The notes beneath the pieces were generated by a model. That model was not told where the DNA came from, searched no databases, and was given only the letters and a program-made list of their open reading frames with translations. A stretch of DNA of 11,200 bases from Deltaproteobacteria bacterium (lineage in GTDB: Bacteria; UBA10199; DSSB01). Shown piece by piece: positions 6,003 to 11,200 of this stretch. The position numbers and the translations under genes were made by a program. The first letter of the stretch is position 1. The number at the start of each line of letters is the position of its first letter. Where the stretch lies: the NCBI GenBank assembly GCA_021772695.1, contig JAJFLL010000221.1:1-11200 (forward strand), written 5' to 3'.

Positions 6003-6326
6003 TTATTCCAGTGCCATGTCGTAAACTTTGGGATCTTCGTCGTAGTCCACAATCATCAATTCTTGCCTGGAGGCCTCGGTACATTGTGGAGGGTACAGAC
6101 AGTCCATCAGGTCGGTCAATTCTTCATGGTCGGTTCCCTTACGAACCACTGCCAAGCCGTAAATGACTTCTCCGTCATCAACCACCGAAAGGGAACCCAC
6201 GCGACGCCCATCCTGAACCGTCCATAGATCCCAGACCTCGCCAGCGACCGCATGGGCGATGCGCGTGGCATAAAAGGTGCGTGGCTCATTTCGGGTAATG
6301 GGTGTTACTTTGGAATCACGGGCCAT
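6003..6326 (-). CDS. Small acidic protein of unknown function
   Basis: A 107-residue soluble protein that I do not recognise. It has no signal peptide or membrane segment. The centre contains an alternating hydrophobic region, GEVWDLWTVQDGRRVGSLSV (29-48) and GEVIYGLAVV, suggestive of a small beta sheet. The rest is rich in Asp and Glu, and the C-terminus (DYDEDPKVYDMALE) is very acidic. Cys76 and Cys82 flank a YPPQ turn. A GAG-containing site (AAAAGAG) six bases before ATG 6326 supports the start. It is a single gene, convergent with the peroxiredoxin across the terminator and divergent from the membrane-protein gene. Codon use looks like that of its neighbours, so recent transfer is not suggested. 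The reading frame is likely real because of its length, start site and placement. Confidence 0.72.
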   Translation of the reverse strand: MARDSKVTPITRNEPRTFYATRIAHAVAGEVWDLWTVQDGRRVGSLSVVDDGEVIYGLAVVRKGTDHEELTDLMDCLYPPQCTEASRQELMIVDYDEDPKVYDMALE

Positions 6327-6510
6327 AAAAAACTCTTTTAATATTCACATTAAATTTCAACAAGTTACGTGACACATCCCCAGGTGGTTTGGGAAGAAAA
6401 GGCATACCAATCCCCCGGGCTCCCTTCAAGGACAATGTTCCCCACCCTGACGGTGGTCCCATTCAAGCTTCCATTGACCAATGCATTCACTTGGGGCTAC
6501 GACTTGGGCC

Positions 6511-6984
6511 ATGTCTTTTTTTATACAATGGATTTACGTTTTAAGTATTAGCCTTTGGGTAGGCTCCATCTTCTTTTTTTCATTTCTGACCACCCCTACC
6601 CTTTTCGCCACTCTACCCCGTGAAATGGCCGGTCAGGTGATCAGCGCACTGTTTCCTCGATATTACATGGTAGGTTATTGGGCCGGTGGCTTCCTTTTAG
6701 TTACCACCCTCATTGAAGCCGTTTTTGTCAGACAATGGCCAGTGTTGCGCTTGATACTTATTGGTTTAATGATGAGCGCAACACTTTATGCTGGCCTGGT
6801 GATCTTACCGCAGGCCCATAACACAAAAGTTGAAATGAAAAGCCTGGAAGCTGAAACTCCGCGTGCGCAAAAATTAGAGATCCAGTTCAAACGTCAACAT
6901 CGCTTATCGGTATATCTAAATTTCATTGTCTTGATCGCTGGGCTTTTTTTAATAGGAATTATCGCCTTCAGACTCAGGCTTTAA
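6511..6984 (+). CDS. DUF4149/TMEM205-like four-helix membrane protein
   Basis: A 157-residue integral membrane protein. Predicted helices lie at about 4-26, 52-73, 78-100 and 134-154. The first helix and following loop, LWVGSIFFFSFLTTPTLF, then LPREMAGQVISALFPRYY (35-52), match the pattern of the DUF4149 (TMEM205-like) family: a small-residue W-x-G in helix one, a Pro-containing turn, and AG followed by LFP-x-YY. A charged loop (about 103-132) precedes the last helix. The function of this family in bacteria is not established. ATG 6511 is chosen because the protein then begins directly with the first helix. ATG 6481 would add ten residues and neither start has a clear ribosome binding site. 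The stop is one base from the stop of the convergent Rossmann-like gene, so the two genes share almost no terminator space. Confidence 0.8.
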   Translation: MSFFIQWIYVLSISLWVGSIFFFSFLTTPTLFATLPREMAGQVISALFPRYYMVGYWAGGFLLVTTLIEAVFVRQWPVLRLILIGLMMSATLYAGLVILPQAHNTKVEMKSLEAETPRAQKLEIQFKRQHRLSVYLNFIVLIAGLFLIGIIAFRLRL

Positions 6985-6985
6985 C

Positions 6986-7744
6986 TTATTCGCTAGCCCA
7001 TCTCAGACCGGCTTTTCCCACCAAGCCATGGCATCCTGACACGGTGGCCACCACCAATTCGAGGGGGTCACCCTTTTTCAATGCCCGGAGAAATTTTTCA
7101 TATTCTTGCCTAATGGATTCCATGGGAATGGTACCCACGCCGTGTAAAAGGTGCTGACATTGCAAGACATGCCACGACACACCTTCTGATTGTTCTGAAA
7201 AATATTCTTGTAGTTGTCGCTTCATATCCCAATGTCGCGATTCGTGTATTGCCGGGCATGTCGTCGGTTCAATGCAATTTACCGGACATTGCCACTGGGC
7301 GAAACTAACCGCTAAGGGCCCATGCTCCAGGGGAATTTGGACTGGGGTTGCCACGGGATCACGGAACGGCTGTTCATCGTAGAGTAAGCCCGGATGTTGG
7401 GCGTGGGCCGCCTGTAAAAAACCCTCAAATAAAATATGGGGACTCAAGGGTGCGGGAACCCAATGATCGATTCGATCCTTTTGGGCCAGGGAACTTTGTT
7501 GATTGGCCCTGAGCAATCCGGAAAAATATTGAATCCAATCTTCCTGAACCCACTCCACCCCATTCTCAGTTGTGCCCTCCTGCTGCCAGAGGCAATTGGC
7601 ATTCCGGTCGATAATTTTGATATTTTCAAATTCCAACCAGCCTAAATGACGCGCACGAAGCAACCACCGCACGTATTGACTGCCAAAACATCCTCCTCCC
7701 ACCACATGGAAGGTTCCAGCCCAAATTTTTTTTCGAGAGGGCAT
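6986..7744 (-). CDS. Rossmann-like protein with a Cys-rich motif, function unknown
   Basis: A 252-residue soluble protein that I cannot assign to a named family. The N-terminus resembles a dinucleotide-binding fold: HVVGGGCFGSQYV with GxGxxG at 16-21, then IKIIDRN with Asp46 where an acidic residue would bind the ribose. The middle has CPVNCIEPTTCP (Cys153, Cys157, Cys163) followed by HESRHWDM, a metal- or cluster-binding-like patch. Cys196 and Cys238 (SGCHG) lie near the end. The start is ATG 7744, with GGAGGA (7755-7760) ten bases upstream. ATG 7762, 7768 and 7816 are longer options; the last would overlap the divergent decarboxylase gene by 27 bases and is unlikely. It shares its upstream region with the thiamine diphosphate enzyme, so a linked role in 2-oxoacid chemistry is possible but unproven. 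Confidence 0.75.
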   Translation of the reverse strand: MPSRKKIWAGTFHVVGGGCFGSQYVRWLLRARHLGWLEFENIKIIDRNANCLWQQEGTTENGVEWVQEDWIQYFSGLLRANQQSSLAQKDRIDHWVPAPLSPHILFEGFLQAAHAQHPGLLYDEQPFRDPVATPVQIPLEHGPLAVSFAQWQCPVNCIEPTTCPAIHESRHWDMKRQLQEYFSEQSEGVSWHVLQCQHLLHGVGTIPMESIRQEYEKFLRALKKGDPLELVVATVSGCHGLVGKAGLRWASE

Positions 7745-7775
7745 GCTATGGTTTTCCTCCATCTTCATCTCAAGG

Positions 7776-7781
7776 TATAAT
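7776..7781 (+). promoter_or_regulatory. Consensus -10 box eight bases before the decarboxylase ATG
   Basis: TATAAT is a perfect -10 hexamer. The -35 region (around 7753-7758, TTTTCC) is poor. With the usual 6-8 base offset, transcription would begin at or within two bases of ATG 7790, and no Shine-Dalgarno sequence is present. Read on the other strand the same site gives ATTATACC, a possible -10 for the divergent gene. Confidence 0.5.
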
Positions 7782-7789
7782 GGTCTCAG

Positions 7790-9421
7790 ATGAAAAGGCA
7801 AGACACCTTGGGACAATTTCTCCTCAATGCCTTATACCGCCGTGGGGTAAGGAAGGTCTTTGGCATCCCAGGAGACTTTGCCCTAAATTTTTTTCAGGCC
7901 CTCGAAAATTATAAAAAAATTCAACTCATCACCCTTTCTCATGAACCCGGTCTTGCCTTCGCCGCCGATGGTTTCAGTCGAATCTCCGGTGACCTTGGCG
8001 TGGTGGCTACTACCTTTGGTGCCGGAGCCCTCAATATGATCAATGGAGTGGCCTGTGCCTACGCAGAAAAATCACCCCTGGTCATTATTTCTGGAGCACC
8101 TGGCATGACCGAGCGGGGTAGTGGTATTTCCTTCCACCATCAGGCGAAAACCATTCAGAGCCAAAGAAATATTTTTCAAGAGATCACCTCTGCCCAAGCA
8201 ATTTTAGAAGATTTAGAAACCGCTCCGGCATTGATTGAAAAAACCTTAACCATTGCCACACAGCTTTCTTCCCCGGTATACATCGAAATCCCCCGAGACC
8301 GGGTTAATGAAAGACTGTTCCCAAATCTTAAAGTAGAGAATTTTTCCCTTCCAGAAGATTTGGCCGCTACCGGCGAATGCGCCGAAGAAATCGTACAAAA
8401 ACTATCTCATGCTAAACGCCCGGTCATGATGGTTGGAGTTGAAGTACACCGCTTTGACCTCAGGCACGAGGTGGTACGATTGGCCGAAAAAATACAAATT
8501 CCCGTAGTCAGTTCTTTTATGGGGCGTTCGACCTTTCCCATGGACCACCCACAATTTTCCGGGATCTATCTGGGGCCTGCGGGCCATCCCAAGGTCCAAG
8601 ATTTGGTAGAAAATTCCGATGCACTCTTACTATTAGGAGTTCTATTTGCAGATACTAATTTTGCATTAAGGCTACGTACCCTAAATCCCAAAAATATCAT
8701 TCATGCCTTGAATCGAGAGGTTAGCGTGGCTCATCACCATTATAAAAACGTTCCTTTGCCTCGGCTGATTCACCAGCTACAAAATATTTCTAAAAAAGGG
8801 GACACCCAAAGGGTGAAACACTTTACCAGCCTGCCCAAATTGAAAACGGAAAAATTTTTTAATGACTCACCCTTGACGGTGGAAGCCATTGTCCAGGGTA
8901 TCAATTATATTTTTAAAAAGCATGGCGCTCGTCCGGTTATTGCCGACAACGGAGACTGTTTATTCGCCTCCATTGAAGTTGAAACGCCAGATTTATTGGC
9001 ATCCGGATATTATGCCACCATGGGATTCGGAGTTCCTGCAGGCATGGGTGCCCAATTGGCAGGTGCGCCCCGACCGCTCATTTTGGTTGGCGACGGCGCG
9101 TTTCAAATGACCGGTGCCGAGATTTCTCATTGTCACCGGCTAAAAATTAATCCCATCGTTATCGTATTTAATAACCACCGCTGGGAAATGTTAAAAACCA
9201 TCCAACCCGAATCGAATTATTTCGATTTACCTCCCTGGAATTATGCAAAAATGGCTGAGAATTGGAATGGCAGAGGCCTCACCGCTAGAACAAAAAGGGA
9301 ATTCCTTCAGGCACTAAAATTGGCCAACGACGAAAAAAAATTTGTAATTATTGATGCGACATTGCCGGAAGGAGAAACATCTCAGGCATTAAGGAATTAT
9401 TTAAAACGTATTCGGGAGTAG
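7790..9421 (+). CDS. Thiamine diphosphate-dependent 2-oxoacid decarboxylase (PDC/IPDC-like)
   Basis: A 543-residue enzyme of the pyruvate/indolepyruvate decarboxylase fold. The pyrimidine domain has VFGIPGDF (23-30), the catalytic Glu52 in SHEPGLAFAADGFSR, and TTFGAGALNMINGVA. A His pair, His116-His117 in FHHQAK, matches the double His of the decarboxylases rather than acetolactate synthase. The central domain covers about 190-330. The cofactor domain has GDGAF (434-438) ending at NN (461-462). It would decarboxylate a 2-oxoacid (pyruvate, phenylpyruvate, indolepyruvate or branched-chain) to an aldehyde in the cytoplasm; the substrate cannot be told. ATG 7790 gives the usual N-terminus, DTLGQFLLNALYRRG. 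No Shine-Dalgarno sequence is visible. It is divergent from the Rossmann-like gene and convergent with the three-gene unknown operon, with only 14 bases to the latter. Confidence 0.88.
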   Translation: MKRQDTLGQFLLNALYRRGVRKVFGIPGDFALNFFQALENYKKIQLITLSHEPGLAFAADGFSRISGDLGVVATTFGAGALNMINGVACAYAEKSPLVIISGAPGMTERGSGISFHHQAKTIQSQRNIFQEITSAQAILEDLETAPALIEKTLTIATQLSSPVYIEIPRDRVNERLFPNLKVENFSLPEDLAATGECAEEIVQKLSHAKRPVMMVGVEVHRFDLRHEVVRLAEKIQIPVVSSFMGRSTFPMDHPQFSGIYLGPAGHPKVQDLVENSDALLLLGVLFADTNFALRLRTLNPKNIIHALNREVSVAHHHYKNVPLPRLIHQLQNISKKGDTQRVKHFTSLPKLKTEKFFNDSPLTVEAIVQGINYIFKKHGARPVIADNGDCLFASIEVETPDLLASGYYATMGFGVPAGMGAQLAGAPRPLILVGDGAFQMTGAEISHCHRLKINPIVIVFNNHRWEMLKTIQPESNYFDLPPWNYAKMAENWNGRGLTARTKREFLQALKLANDEKKFVIIDATLPEGETSQALRNYLKRIRE

Positions 9422-9435
9422 TTGAACAACCAGTA

Positions 9436-9885
9436 CTAATCGGCTTCGGAGCCATTTCTATCGGCCCGCCTTTCTTCCTCTTTTGCTTCGCGTTCTTCTT
9501 CGTCACGCTTTAACTTTTCTTCACGTTGTTTGGCTTTATGAATCAAATATTCCTCTTGTTTTTTGCCATCGAGGGTAACGAAGTAGCGTTCTAATTCATC
9601 TAAACCCAACACTGCCGATAAAAGTCTGAGGTATTTTGGATCATTTCGGGGATCATCGGGGTCAGTCAAATGGGCGGGAAGAATAACATTGTCGCCGAAG
9701 ATTTTCATGGCCCCTGACGCCAGTGGAGAAGACTTATAGGCGAGAAGACCTTTGGCTGCCTGAGCAAAACCATCTAACTCAGCTGGTGGTGGGCTTTTGG
9801 CTGCAGGCGTGGCTTGTACAGGTCCCGTGGGCTGAGGAGCCGCGGTTGAACTGGCACCTTTTGAACCTGTAACCTTTGAGGCCAT
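9436..9885 (-). CDS. Unknown protein with disordered N-terminus and charged C-terminal helix
   Basis: A 149-residue protein, last gene of a leftward three-gene unit. Residues 1-35 are Ala/Pro/Ser/Thr-rich and probably disordered. The core (about 37-107) includes GFAQAAKGLLAYKSSPLASG and YLRLLSAVLGLDELERYFV, likely helical. Residues 108-143 are almost only Lys, Glu, Arg and Asp (KRDEEEREAKEEERRADR), typical of a coiled coil or single alpha helix. There is no signal peptide, membrane segment or Cys. ATG 9885 is forced by an in-frame TAA twelve bases upstream and has no good ribosome binding site. The gap to the preceding gene is 58 bases. I do not recognise a family. A structural, adaptor or secretion-substrate role would fit the composition but is speculation. 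Confidence 0.72.
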   Translation of the reverse strand: MASKVTGSKGASSTAAPQPTGPVQATPAAKSPPPAELDGFAQAAKGLLAYKSSPLASGAMKIFGDNVILPAHLTDPDDPRNDPKYLRLLSAVLGLDELERYFVTLDGKKQEEYLIHKAKQREEKLKRDEEEREAKEEERRADRNGSEAD

Positions 9886-9943
9886 GGGGCCATCTTAGCA
9901 TGTGAGGTCGCCATGACAACCGGAATCTATGGAAATTTTGGGA

Positions 9944-10216
9944 TTAGGAATCTTTTTTGCGGCGGAAAGAATCTTGAATATGGGTTAGTTTCTTGAGGTC
10001 TTTATCTTCGATTTGAAAATCTTCATGGCCTTCTAAACCAGAGTCTTTGGCATGTTTGATGGCGGTGGCCATGGCCCGCCAAACCTCATCATCGAACTTA
10101 TCGTAAACCAATTCGTATAATTTATTGAGAATCTCGATTTGCTTTTCGGGCGGAAGTTCCAAAACGCGACGTTTGAATTCTTCATAATCGCGTAATGGGG
10201 GACGTGCTTTAGACAT
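9944..10216 (-). CDS. Small helical protein of unknown function
   Basis: A 90-residue soluble protein, the middle gene of the operon. It looks all-helical: DYEEFKRRVLELPPEKQIEI (10-29), then LNKLYELVYDKFDDEVWRAMATAIKHA with regular hydrophobic spacing, and a Lys/Arg-rich end (KKLTHIQDSFRRKKDS). There are no Cys residues, no signal peptide and no recognised catalytic motif. Its ATG lies two bases after the TAA of the upstream gene and has no near Shine-Dalgarno sequence, so translation is probably coupled to that gene. Size and composition would suit a chaperone-like or adaptor protein, but nothing in the sequence proves this. Confidence 0.75.
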   Translation of the reverse strand: MSKARPPLRDYEEFKRRVLELPPEKQIEILNKLYELVYDKFDDEVWRAMATAIKHAKDSGLEGHEDFQIEDKDLKKLTHIQDSFRRKKDS

Positions 10217-10218
10217 GA

Positions 10219-10533
10219 TTAACTATATAACAGGTGCTCCAAAACAGGAGTAGGAATTTTAATTTCGCCGAATTCTTCGATTCTTGCAAAATGGCCGGCC
10301 GCGGTATCACGAACACCACTCACCTCGATTTGAGGAGCACGGCTCGCTCGACCCGTAAGACCCATTCGACCGCCGGAAGATCCGGTAATGCGTTGAAAAT
10401 CGGAAATATTGGGGGTGTTCTTCCCGGTTTGGGCCGTGTTGGGAACCTGAGGGGTTGCCACCGTAGGAGCCGAGGCACCATCGATTCGAGAAGCCGGGGG
10501 GGTGATTGGAGCTGATTTTTTTACGTCTACCAT
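10219..10533 (-). CDS. Unknown protein with a long Ser/Thr/Pro/Ala-rich N-terminus
   Basis: A 104-residue protein, first gene of the leftward unit. Residues 1-48 are rich in Ala, Pro, Thr and Ser without hydrophobic runs and are probably disordered. A Gly/Arg/Ser segment (51-67, GSSGGRMGLTGRASRA) follows. The C-terminal third, IEVSGVRDTAAGHFARIEEF then IKIPTPVLEHLLY, could fold as a small domain or as a docking peptide. AGAGGG seven bases before ATG 10533 is a good ribosome binding site. The downstream gene begins two bases after its stop. No family is recognised. A G7 run (10496-10502) lies in its coding region near Pro11-Ala14. Confidence 0.75.
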   Translation of the reverse strand: MVDVKKSAPITPPASRIDGASAPTVATPQVPNTAQTGKNTPNISDFQRITGSSGGRMGLTGRASRAPQIEVSGVRDTAAGHFARIEEFGEIKIPTPVLEHLLYS

Positions 10534-10611
10534 GGGGAAACCCTCTAAAAAGTCTAAGGTTTATCTTAACCGATGACCACCTAGGGTGGCCAGTTTATTT
10601 CAGGAGTACTG

Positions 10612-10617
10612 TATAAT
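10612..10617 (+). promoter_or_regulatory. Consensus -10 box in the right-hand intergenic region
   Basis: TATAAT is a perfect -10 match preceded by TG (10610-10611), which is one base short of a true extended -10. The -35 region is poor. It could start a transcript near 10624 reading towards the exported-protein gene, or a short RNA. Confidence 0.3.
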
Positions 10618-10621
10618 TAAG

Positions 10622-10679
10622 CAATGACTGTGCCAAAATGTCTAAGTTTTAAAAAACACCATTTCAGTCTAAGTCATTG
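10622..10679 (+). repeat. Inverted repeat just after the -10 box
   Basis: CAATGACT (10622-10629) pairs perfectly with AGTCATTG (10672-10679), and AAATG (10636-10640) with CATTT (10660-10664) inside it. A transcript from the TATAAT at 10612 would begin with this stem. It could be the 5' end of a structured leader, a small RNA or an operator dyad. Confidence 0.35.
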
Positions 10680-10711
10680 AAATTAGCGATCTTAATATGT
10701 ACAGGCCCTTG

Positions 10712-10820
10712 TCCAATTGATTTTTGTACCTTTTTCGAGGTTTTCGCTCCCCAAGGGACCGATTTTGACCTCTTTCTAGGGGGTTTTAAGCCCCCAGTCC
10801 TCAAAGGCTTTTCAATTGGA
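10712..10820 (+). repeat. 9-base inverted repeat enclosing two hairpins
   Basis: TCCAATTGA (10712-10720) and TCAATTGGA (10812-10820) are exact reverse complements. Between them lie GAGGT/ACCTC (10737-10741/10768-10772), which encloses TCCC/GGGA (10748-10758), and CT(A)GGGGG/CCCCCAG (10776-10797). The CAATTG core is itself palindromic, which lowers the significance of the outer pairing. Its end is 27 bases before the next start codon. Confidence 0.35.
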
Positions 10821-10847
10821 GAGAAATAATTTAGCGATCAGCTCCAG

Positions 10848-11200
10848 ATGTTTATATTTTCGGTTTTGCGACCTACGATGTTTCTCTTAGGTCTATTTTT
10901 TTTACTGCCGCCAGGGGCCCTCGCCTGGAATCCCGACTACGGTTACGGTTTGCCCAAACAACGTCGCATGTGCGTGCAAAAGATGGGTGGAGGTAACATA
11001 AAATTTACGGCGGTCTTCAGCGAAGAAGAATGTCCCGATTCGGCCAAGCGTTATATCGTCATCTTCGCCCGAGAACCCCGAGGCGCGATCGGAATGATCC
11101 AAGCCACAACTTCCCAAAAATTTTACCCCCCCCTTACTATTAAATGGCCCACAGAAAAAAATCCCAGCCGTACACAACTCTGGCATTTTACCTGTGTCGC
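10848..11200 (+). CDS. Exported protein of unknown function, N-terminal part (runs off right edge)
   Basis: An open frame of 117 codons continues past the window end. The N-terminus is a clear signal peptide: a short basic start (VLRPT), a hydrophobic core MFLLGLFFLLPPG (11-23) and an ALA-W cleavage site after about residue 26, so the product is exported by Sec. The mature part has Cys42, Cys62 and Cys116, with CVQKMGGG (42-49), EECPDSAKRYIVIF (60-73) and LWHFTCV (111-117), consistent with disulfide bonding in the periplasm. I do not recognise the family. ATG 10848 is the first after an in-frame TAA at 10827; ATG 10878 would give a shorter signal peptide lacking the basic part. Neither has a good ribosome binding site. 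The frame contains a T8 run (10896-10903) and a C8 run (11126-11133). The antisense open frame here is a shadow. Confidence 0.75.
   Translation, partial: MFIFSVLRPTMFLLGLFFLLPPGALAWNPDYGYGLPKQRRMCVQKMGGGNIKFTAVFSEEECPDSAKRYIVIFAREPRGAIGMIQATTSQKFYPPLTIKWPTEKNPSRTQLWHFTCV

Larger units (their letters stand above)
10534..10847. other. Non-coding stretch with inverted repeats
   Basis: There is no convincing gene in these 314 bases, which separate a leftward operon from a rightward gene and so should hold two promoters. Visible elements are CCACC-TAG-GGTGG (10577-10589); a perfect TATAAT (10612-10617, plus strand); an 8-base inverted repeat 10622-10629/10672-10679; a 9-base inverted repeat 10712-10720/10812-10820; and a GGGGG/CCCCC hairpin (10779-10795) without a T-tract. 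Confidence 0.6.

Noticed and set aside
6369..6551. 60-residue plus-strand open frame upstream of the membrane-protein gene
   Set aside because: It overlaps the membrane-protein start in another frame, has no ribosome binding site and encodes no recognisable pattern; it is likely a chance frame in the divergent promoter region.
9421..9430. GTTG-AA-CAAC mini-hairpin between the convergent decarboxylase and unknown operon
   Set aside because: A four-bp stem with a two-base loop and no T-tract is too weak to call a terminator.
10779..10795. GGGGG/CCCCC hairpin as an intrinsic terminator
   Set aside because: No T-tract follows on either strand, so it is listed only as part of the structured non-coding region.
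10902..11186. 94-residue minus-strand open frame at the right end
   Set aside because: The plus strand has a convincing signal peptide and an open frame to the edge. The antisense frame has no ribosome binding site and no family pattern.

Overview
The window looks like ordinary chromosomal DNA from a Gram-negative, probably anaerobic or facultatively anaerobic bacterium with moderate GC content. The protein styles (2-oxoglutarate:ferredoxin oxidoreductase, NuoI, CBS proteins, a Prx1-type peroxiredoxin) would suit one of the lineages once grouped as Deltaproteobacteria. That placement is only an impression from motifs. No rRNA, tRNA, transposase, phage gene or CRISPR array is visible.

Left part (1-5147): central carbon and electron metabolism. 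A leftward pair, nuoI then an NAD-type isocitrate dehydrogenase cut by the window edge, diverges from a tight rightward operon. That operon encodes a CBS-pair protein, KorA, KorB and a zinc-ribbon/CBS-pair protein. Isocitrate dehydrogenase makes 2-oxoglutarate, KorAB oxidises it to succinyl-CoA with reduction of ferredoxin, and NuoI is the two-cluster Fe-S subunit of complex I. The most interesting arrangement is KorAB bracketed by two CBS-pair proteins, which suggests adenylate-dependent control of this TCA-cycle step.

Middle (5148-9421): a 2-Cys peroxiredoxin follows a roughly 200-base leader with nested complementary segments and a terminator-like hairpin just before the ribosome binding site, and it ends in a strong terminator. 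Next come a small acidic unknown protein (leftward), a four-helix DUF4149/TMEM205-like membrane protein (rightward), an unknown Rossmann-like protein with a Cys-rich motif (leftward) and, divergent from it, a thiamine diphosphate-dependent 2-oxoacid decarboxylase. The decarboxylase has a perfect -10 box only 8 bases before its ATG, so its mRNA may be leaderless.

Right part (9436-11200): a leftward three-gene operon of small unknown soluble proteins with disordered or strongly charged segments, then a 314-base non-coding stretch with inverted repeats, then the start of a rightward gene for an exported protein that runs off the window.
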